This document shows, in pieces, positions 58,916-64,000 of a stretch of DNA of 64,000 nucleotides. The DNA is from Neorhizobium sp. SOG26 (lineage in GTDB: Bacteria > Pseudomonadota > Alphaproteobacteria > Rhizobiales > Rhizobiaceae), in assembly GCF_003491345.1 (NCBI RefSeq), contig NZ_CP025512.1, forward strand, positions 2,232,001 through 2,296,000. The letters run 5' to 3'. Position 1 is the first letter of the stretch. The number at the start of each line of letters is the position of its first letter. The position numbers were made by a program, and so were the translations under genes. Below the pieces are notes generated by a model. It searched no databases. It saw nothing but the letters and a program-made list of their open reading frames with translations, and had not been told where the DNA came from.

Positions 58916-60029
58916 AACCGAGCACCTCCGTGGAAAGGCCGCTTTCGGCATAAAAACGGTTGGCGCGCTCCACCACCGCAGGCTCGGCGGGGTAAGCGAC
59001 CACGAGCGAGCCATAGGGTTCGCCGGCAATCTCTTCGATGCTGCCGGCCAGGATGTTCACATCCGCGCCAAGCTCAGCCACCAGGCGGCCGGTAAGCGGC
59101 TGGAACGCCGTATCGCCGAAGAAGATAAGCCGCACGAGGATCCGGTCGCCGGCGCCGGGCTGCGGTTTCATGCTGCCACGGATCCATTCCGGCAGCTGCG
59201 TGCCGAGCGACGCCGAGAGCAACGAGCGCGTCGTTTCATGCCTGGCGCCAGTGAAGACGTCAAAGGTCCGGCCCTGTTCGACGATCTTGCCGCGATCGAT
59301 CACCGCGACATGCGAGGCAATGGTCTTCACCACTTCCATCTCATGGGTGATCAGCAGAACGGTGAGCCCGAGCTCCGCGTTGATCTGCTTGAGGAGCGCC
59401 AGGATCGACTGGGTGGTTTCCGGGTCAAGCGCCGAGGTCGCCTCATCGGAAAGCAGCAGCTTGGGCGAGGTGGCGAGTGCGCGGGCAATGCCAATGCGCT
59501 GCTTCTGGCCACCCGACAGTTCCGAGGGATAGCGGTCGGCCTTGTCGCCGAGTCCGACGAGATCGAGCAGCGGCCCAACCTTGGCGCGGATCTCGTTTCT
59601 GTCGACGCCGGCGATCTCGAGCGGCAGCGCGACATTGTCAAAGGCCGTGCGCGAGGAAAGGAGGTTGAAGTGCTGGAAGATCATGCCGACCTGGCGGCGC
59701 AGGTCCCGCAGGCCCGTTTCCGACAGGCTGCCGACCTCCACGCCGTCGACGACGACGCGGCCCGACGTTGCCTTCTCCAGCCCGTTGACGAGGCGGATGA
59801 GGGTCGACTTGCCGGCGCCGGAGCGGCCGATGATGCCGGTGATGGCACCGCGCGCCACGGAGAGATCAACGCCATCGAGTGCGGTGAACTGGTTCTCGTC
59901 GCGGCTGCTGCCGAAGCGCTTGCTTACGGATTGGAAGTCGACCATGGGCGCCTGTCCGGGCGCTCGGTCAGCCACTTGTTCGCCCACAGGGGCAGGCGCG
60001 ACTGGTGTCGCAGCTAAAGGGATCGTCAT
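58905..60029 (-). CDS. metN: Methionine ABC transporter ATP-binding protein
   Basis: ATPase of 374 residues. Walker A is GRSGAGKST (68-76), the signature is [15 protein letters not shown], Walker B is [16 protein letters not shown], and the His of LLITHEMEV follows. The C-terminal NIL domain ([20 protein letters not shown]) senses methionine and inhibits transport. The first 28 residues are extra, so a start at the MVDFQ methionine is possible. First gene of metN-metI-metQ. Confidence 0.95.
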   Translation of the reverse strand: MTIPLAATPVAPAPVGEQVADRAPGQAPMVDFQSVSKRFGSSRDENQFTALDGVDLSVARGAITGIIGRSGAGKSTLIRLVNGLEKATSGRVVVDGVEVGSLSETGLRDLRRQVGMIFQHFNLLSSRTAFDNVALPLEIAGVDRNEIRAKVGPLLDLVGLGDKADRYPSELSGGQKQRIGIARALATSPKLLLSDEATSALDPETTQSILALLKQINAELGLTVLLITHEMEVVKTIASHVAVIDRGKIVEQGRTFDVFTGARHETTRSLLSASLGTQLPEWIRGSMKPQPGAGDRILVRLIFFGDTAFQPLTGRLVAELGADVNILAGSIEEIAGEPYGSLVVAYPAEPAVVERANRFYAESGLSTEVLGYVA

Positions 60030-60079
60030 GTAAGGCTCACGTTTTCAGTCTGGTCATCACGGCACAGGCGCCGGGCATG

Positions 60080-60100
60080 TCATGCAGCCAGGCAGCACAT
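60080..60100 (-). CDS. Possible leader peptide (uORF) upstream of metN
   Basis: Seven codons reading M-C-C-L-A-A-stop, 51 bases upstream of metN. Two adjacent cysteine codons ahead of a sulfur-amino-acid uptake operon recall attenuation or stalling leaders. The ribosome site is weak and no clear terminator hairpin follows, so this is tentative. Confidence 0.2.
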   Translation of the reverse strand: MCCLAA

Positions 60101-60255
60101 TCGATGACAGTTGACTTTCCGGAGCATCTAATTCGGCTTTCACTAAAGAACAAGAAGTTTAACGGCCGCATAGATGCCCCGCCCCAATCGGTTTTGACAG
60201 GGACAGTATTTCAATTATCGGGCAGAACGAGAAAAACGTTCCAAGTTCTTCGCGG

Positions 60256-61638
60256 TCAGCCCGGCTTGTGGTTCCCCCGCGGGAATTCAGCGGCCAGCTG
60301 GCGGTACCACTTGCCGCTTTTCTTCACCGTCCGCTCCTGCGTCTCATAGTCAACATGAACGAGGCCGAAGCGCATGCGGTAACCTTCCGCCCATTCAAAA
60401 TTGTCCATCAGGCTCCAGGCGAAGTAGCCCTTCATCGGGTAGTTGTCGACGATGAGGTCGGCAACGACGGACAGGTGCTCGACATAATAGTCGAGGCGCG
60501 GCTGGTCATCCACCTCCCCGTCGACCACCTCCATGTTGTAGCAGGCGCCGTTTTCGGTGATGTAGCAGTCCGGCAGATCGTAGCGGCGGTAAAGGTCTTC
60601 AACGAGAAGCTTCAGGCCCGGCGAATAGACTTCCCAGCCGATATCCGTCTTCACGTCGCTGACCGGCTTGGCATCCACCGTCCAGGGGAAGTCGCCGGAA
60701 CGGGCGTAATCGTCGGCGACGCGCATCGGCGTGTAATAGTTGAGGCCCCACCAATCGAGCTTCTGGCTGATGATCTTCAGGTCATCCTCTTCCACGGCGG
60801 GCATGCGCGCCCCCAAGGCCTCGTGGAACTGGTCGGGATACTTGCCCTTGAAGACCGGATCGAAGAAGGCGCCGTTGTGGAACTGGTGGGCGCGTTCGGC
60901 CGCTGCCTGGTCTTCCGGTTTATCGGAAGCCGCGATGACCGAGTGCGCATTCAGGACCAGGCCGACCGGCACGTCCGGCGCGATGTCACGGATCTGCGCC
61001 ACGCCGAGGCCATGCGCCAGGTTGACGTGGTGCATGGCGGCAAGGGCCGCCCGCATGTTGCGTTCGCCCGGGGCATGGATGCCGTAGAGGTGGCTCAGCC
61101 ACACGATGCACCAGGGTTCGTTGAAGGTCGCGACCGCATCGAGCCGGTCACCAAGTCGCTCCATCACCACCTTGGTGTAACGTTCGAAGGCATGCGCGGT
61201 GGACCGTGCCGTCCAGCCACCATCACCCATCAGCGAAAGCGGCAGGTCCCAGTGGTAGAGCGTCGCATAGGTCTTGATGCCGCGCGCCTTGCAGCCGTCG
61301 ATCAGACGGTCGTAGAAATCCAGGCCCTTTTCGTTGATGCGGCCGGTGCCTTCCGGAACGATCCGAGGCCAGGCGATCGAAAACCGATAGGCTTCGACAC
61401 CCATGTCCTTGATGAGGTCGAGATCCTCTTCCCAGCGATTGTAGTGGTCGCAGGCGACATCGCCGTTATGGCCCTGGAAGACACGGCCCGGCATGTTGGA
61501 AAATGCATCCCAGATGGAGGGCTTGCGGCCATCCGCCTTCGTCGCCCCCTCGATCTGGAAGGAGGCCGTCGCCACGCCCCACAAAAAGTCGCCGGGGAAG
61601 CGGGTTGCAAACTGGTTGGGATCGGGTGTCTTGGTCAT
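60256..61638 (-). CDS. GH1 beta-glucosidase
   Basis: Cytosolic retaining glycosidase of 460 residues. It opens FPGDFLWGVATASFQIEGA. The acid/base Glu is in TFNEPWC (about residue 175) and the nucleophile Glu in YITENGAC (about 360). The family cleaves beta-glucosides such as cellobiose, and some members beta-galactosides. No PTS or signal is attached. It lies 177 bases downstream of the Gfo/Idh gene on the same strand, suggesting a sugar-use cluster. Confidence 0.93.
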   Translation of the reverse strand: MTKTPDPNQFATRFPGDFLWGVATASFQIEGATKADGRKPSIWDAFSNMPGRVFQGHNGDVACDHYNRWEEDLDLIKDMGVEAYRFSIAWPRIVPEGTGRINEKGLDFYDRLIDGCKARGIKTYATLYHWDLPLSLMGDGGWTARSTAHAFERYTKVVMERLGDRLDAVATFNEPWCIVWLSHLYGIHAPGERNMRAALAAMHHVNLAHGLGVAQIRDIAPDVPVGLVLNAHSVIAASDKPEDQAAAERAHQFHNGAFFDPVFKGKYPDQFHEALGARMPAVEEDDLKIISQKLDWWGLNYYTPMRVADDYARSGDFPWTVDAKPVSDVKTDIGWEVYSPGLKLLVEDLYRRYDLPDCYITENGACYNMEVVDGEVDDQPRLDYYVEHLSVVADLIVDNYPMKGYFAWSLMDNFEWAEGYRMRFGLVHVDYETQERTVKKSGKWYRQLAAEFPRGNHKPG

Positions 61639-61815
61639 GACCTGGCCAGCCTTTCAGGATTTCGCCCAATGGGGGCCTCTTGCGACGGCGATGTAGCCGA
61701 GGCGCCAGTGGTTGTACAGCGCAAGAGGCGCAATGCTGGCTTGCCCACGGGGCGCGGGTCGCGCAGGATCTCGAGCGACCCGGCGCGTGCAAAACCCGTG
61801 GGCCAAAGCCGGGGC

Positions 61816-62988
61816 CTAGAGCTTGACCCAGGCGCCGTTCTTCTTCGAAGACGCAACGCAGGCCTCGACGAAGGCCACGCCCTTCACGCCATCGTCCACC
61901 GTCGGATAGATGACGTCCTTGTCGAGCTTGGCGCCCTTCTTGGCGGCGTTGATGGCGCGCGCGGCTTCCGTGTAGATCGTCGCGAAGGCCTCGAGATAAC
62001 CTTCCGGGTGACCTGACGGGATGCGCGACACGCGTCCTGCGGCGGCACCGGCGCCGGCACCATTGCGGGTGATGAGCCGCTTCGGCTCGCCGAACGGCGT
62101 GAACCACAGGTAGTTCGGGTTTTCCTGGCACCATTCGATGCCGCCCTTTTCGCCATAGACCCGAAGCTTCAGGCCGTTTTCGTTGCCCGGCGCCACTTGG
62201 CTGCACCACAGCATGCCCTTGGCTCCACCATCGAAGCGCAGCATGACATGTGCGTTATCGTCCAGCCGGCGGCCGGGAACGAAGCTGTCGAGATCGGCCG
62301 CGAGGCTCGTCAGCGTCAGGCCAGTCACGAAGCAGGCAAGGTTGTAGGCATGCGTGCCGATATCGCCCGTGGAGCCACCCGCACCCGACTGAGCCGGATC
62401 GGTGCGCCAAACGGCCTGCTTGGCGCCCGTTTGCTCGGCGGCTTCCGTCAGCCAGTCCTGCGGATATTCCACCTGCACGACGCGGATCTTGCCGAGATCG
62501 CCGTTGGCGACCATTTCGCGCGCCTGCCGCACCATCGGGTAACCGGTGTAGTTATGGGTGAGGATGAAGAGCGCCTTGCTCTCGTCGGCTACCTTCTTCA
62601 GCTTCTTGGCGTCCGCGAGGTTCGAGGTCAGCGGCTTGTCGCAGATGACGTGGATGCCGCGGCGCAGGAACTCCTTGGCCGCTTCGTAATGCACGTGGTT
62701 CGGCGTCACGATGGACACGGCCTCGATGCCGTCCTTCAGCCGCGCTTCGCGGATGGCCATCTCCTTGTAGGAGCCATAGGTACGCGACGGATGAAGCCCG
62801 AGGTCGCGGCCCGAGGCGATTGCCTTTTCCGGTGTGGAGGACAATGCGCCGGCAACGAGATCAAACTGATCGTCGAGCCGTGCGGCCATTCGGTGCACCG
62901 CGCCGATAAAGGCGCCCTGCCCGCCGCCAACCATTCCAAGCCGGATGCGCGGCTCGCGTGCCTGTTCGTCCTTGCCTTCGATAGCCAT
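61816..62988 (-). CDS. Gfo/Idh/MocA-family oxidoreductase
   Basis: Sugar or inositol dehydrogenase-like protein of 390 residues. The NAD(P) site is [15 protein letters not shown]. The catalytic-lysine region reads ICDKPLTSN (the more common form is EKP). The C-terminal domain has [20 protein letters not shown] with the conserved His. The start at 62988 follows AAAGGGAG; the frame from 63012 carries this site inside it. The partner in such clusters is often a TIM-barrel isomerase, as at 63827. Confidence 0.9.
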   Translation of the reverse strand: MAIEGKDEQAREPRIRLGMVGGGQGAFIGAVHRMAARLDDQFDLVAGALSSTPEKAIASGRDLGLHPSRTYGSYKEMAIREARLKDGIEAVSIVTPNHVHYEAAKEFLRRGIHVICDKPLTSNLADAKKLKKVADESKALFILTHNYTGYPMVRQAREMVANGDLGKIRVVQVEYPQDWLTEAAEQTGAKQAVWRTDPAQSGAGGSTGDIGTHAYNLACFVTGLTLTSLAADLDSFVPGRRLDDNAHVMLRFDGGAKGMLWCSQVAPGNENGLKLRVYGEKGGIEWCQENPNYLWFTPFGEPKRLITRNGAGAGAAAGRVSRIPSGHPEGYLEAFATIYTEAARAINAAKKGAKLDKDVIYPTVDDGVKGVAFVEACVASSKKNGAWVKL

Positions 62989-63185
62989 CGTGTTCTCCCT
63001 TTCGCTGCGCAACCGAAGTTGCTCTTAACTTTGCCTCATCGGCGTATTAGTCTTTGGCCTCACCCACAGAAGGATGCCCTGGCAGTGAACATCTAGGACC
63101 CGCCTCCACCGAGGAGGCTTCAACACCAAGCCCTTGCCGTCGCGCCTCAAGCGCCGCGGACCCTCCTCCGTTGAAAGGTCCCATC

Positions 63186-63821
63186 ATGCCATTGCTCCAT
63201 GCGGACGCCATCCATCCCATCACGCTTGCCAACGGGACCACCGTCAAAGGCACCGTCCACCTCAACCGGGTGATCAAGCATCCGCGCATCACCGTTGGCG
63301 ACTACAGTTATTATTCGAGCTTCGACGAGCCGGCGGACGTCGCCGGTACGATCGCGCCCTATCTTTACCCCTTCAGCCGCGAGACGCTGGTGATCGGCCC
63401 CTTCGTACAACTGGCGCATGGGGTGAAGTTCATCACGAGCTCGGCCAACCACCCGATGCAGGGCTTCAGCTGCTACCCCTTCCGGATCTTCAAGCCACAT
63501 ACCATGGCCGATTATGCCGACCTTCCGGCCAGGGACACGGTGGTCGGCCCGGATGTCTGGATCGGCTACGGCAGCCTGGTGATGCCCGGCGCCACGATCG
63601 GCGCCGGCTCGATCATCGCGGCCGGTTCGGTCGTCACCGGTGATGTCGCGCCCTACAGCATCGTTGGCGGCAACCCGGCCAAACTGATCCGCCGGCGGTT
63701 TACCGAGGATGTGATCGATGAGCTTCTCGCCATCGCCTGGTGGGACTGGCCGATCGACCGGATCGAGGCCGCGCTGCCGGCAATCGAGGGCGGCGACCTT
63801 GCCGCCCTGAAAGCCGGCTGA
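63186..63821 (+). CDS. Hexapeptide-repeat acetyltransferase (Vat/XAT-like)
   Basis: Left-handed beta-helix protein of 211 residues. Hexapeptide repeats run through VVGPDVWIGYGSLVMPGATIGAGSIIAAGSVV (in parts), and the C-terminal GGNPAKLIRRRF is typical of the xenobiotic acetyltransferase group. The catalytic His is probably in SANHPMQG. Members acetylate streptogramins, chloramphenicol or sugars; the true acceptor is unknown. AAAGG lies before the ATG. It stands alone, divergent from the Gfo/Idh gene. Confidence 0.88.
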   Translation: MPLLHADAIHPITLANGTTVKGTVHLNRVIKHPRITVGDYSYYSSFDEPADVAGTIAPYLYPFSRETLVIGPFVQLAHGVKFITSSANHPMQGFSCYPFRIFKPHTMADYADLPARDTVVGPDVWIGYGSLVMPGATIGAGSIIAAGSVVTGDVAPYSIVGGNPAKLIRRRFTEDVIDELLAIAWWDWPIDRIEAALPAIEGGDLAALKAG

Positions 63822-63826
63822 GCCTG

Positions 63827-64000
63827 TCACAGACCCAGCATCCGGCGGTTTGCGGCCTCGTCCGTGCCGCCTGATGCGAAGTCGTCGAACGCCTTCTCGG
63901 TCACGCGGATGATATGCGCGCGGACGAATTCGGCGCCTTCGCGGGCTCCGTCCTCGGCGTTCTTCAGTGCGCATTCCCATTCCACGACAGCCCAACCGTC
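63827..64000 (-). CDS. TIM-barrel sugar phosphate isomerase/epimerase, C-terminal part
   Basis: Only the last 57 residues lie in the window. They read DGWAVVEWECALKNAEDGAR and then EGAEFVRAHIIRVTEKAFDD, matching the tail of IolE/AP-endonuclease-2-type sugar isomerases paired with Gfo/Idh oxidoreductases. The gene runs off the right edge. Its stop is at 63827-63829, five bases beyond the convergent acetyltransferase stop. Confidence 0.78.
   Translation of the reverse strand, partial: DGWAVVEWECALKNAEDGAREGAEFVRAHIIRVTEKAFDDFASGGTDEAANRRMLGL

Noticed and set aside
60030..60255. SAM-II or other S-adenosylmethionine riboswitch before metN
   Set aside because: I could not find the pseudoknot pairing or consensus bases in the leader.
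60268..62016. Plus-strand frame opposite the GH1 gene
   Set aside because: Antisense shadow; no family features.

Overview
The window is a GC-rich, gene-dense chromosomal segment of an alphaproteobacterium, most likely Rhizobiaceae (Rhizobium/Agrobacterium group). The grounds are a six-gene glgP-glgB-glgC-glgA-pgm-glgX cluster, a heterotetrameric sarcosine oxidase operon (soxBDAG), a three-subunit transhydrogenase (pntAA/pntAB/pntB) next to an aa3 oxidase subunit IV, CtrA-type boxes, a fold-III ornithine decarboxylase with a long leader, and many LysR/LacI/MarR regulators. No rRNA, tRNA, CRISPR array, prophage or insertion sequence was seen. It reads as core chromosome with metabolic accessory genes.

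Layout. 1-11.1 kb: glycogen synthesis and breakdown operon. 11.2-18.9 kb: MaoC-like hydratase, sarcosine oxidase operon (minus strand) behind a double-palindrome promoter, an orphan lipoprotein and an MDR oxidoreductase. 19.1-24.4 kb: rpsU, a TPR lipoprotein, a parDE toxin-antitoxin pair, the pnt operon and an oxidase subunit IV. 24.6-27.9 kb: a FeeM-like N-acyltransferase with three CtrA-type boxes in its promoter, and a membrane GGDEF-EAL protein. 28.3-31.9 kb: a TRAP transporter (TakP-like binding protein) split into two convergent units around a bidirectional terminator. 32-36.2 kb: a class-I-amidotransferase-like hydrolase, LacI and MarR regulators, a creatininase-family hydrolase and a Phd/VapC pair. 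36.3-40.5 kb: a COG0523 metal GTPase with a candidate Zur box, a WD40 protein, a serine hydrolase and two small unknown genes. 40.5-50.9 kb: three LysR regulators, two of them divergent from a reductase gene, plus a GST, two GNATs, ornithine decarboxylase, a DUF1007/NicO metal-transport pair and a small membrane protein. 51-57.3 kb: DUF533 protein, KDPG aldolase, an overlapping CYTH/CHAD pair, TrhO and a CHASE4-GGDEF-EAL protein. 57.4-60 kb: methionine ABC transporter. 60.3-64 kb: GH1 beta-glucosidase, Gfo/Idh/MocA dehydrogenase, hexapeptide acetyltransferase and the end of a TIM-barrel sugar isomerase.

Functional themes are carbon storage, one-carbon and methyl-amine use (sarcosine), redox balance (pnt, oxidase), c-di-GMP and cell-cycle signalling, metal homeostasis, and sugar/organic-acid uptake. 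The most interesting signal is the FeeM-like acyltransferase under a cluster of CtrA boxes. This suggests that N-acyl amino acid (or related acyl) synthesis may be tied to the cell cycle.
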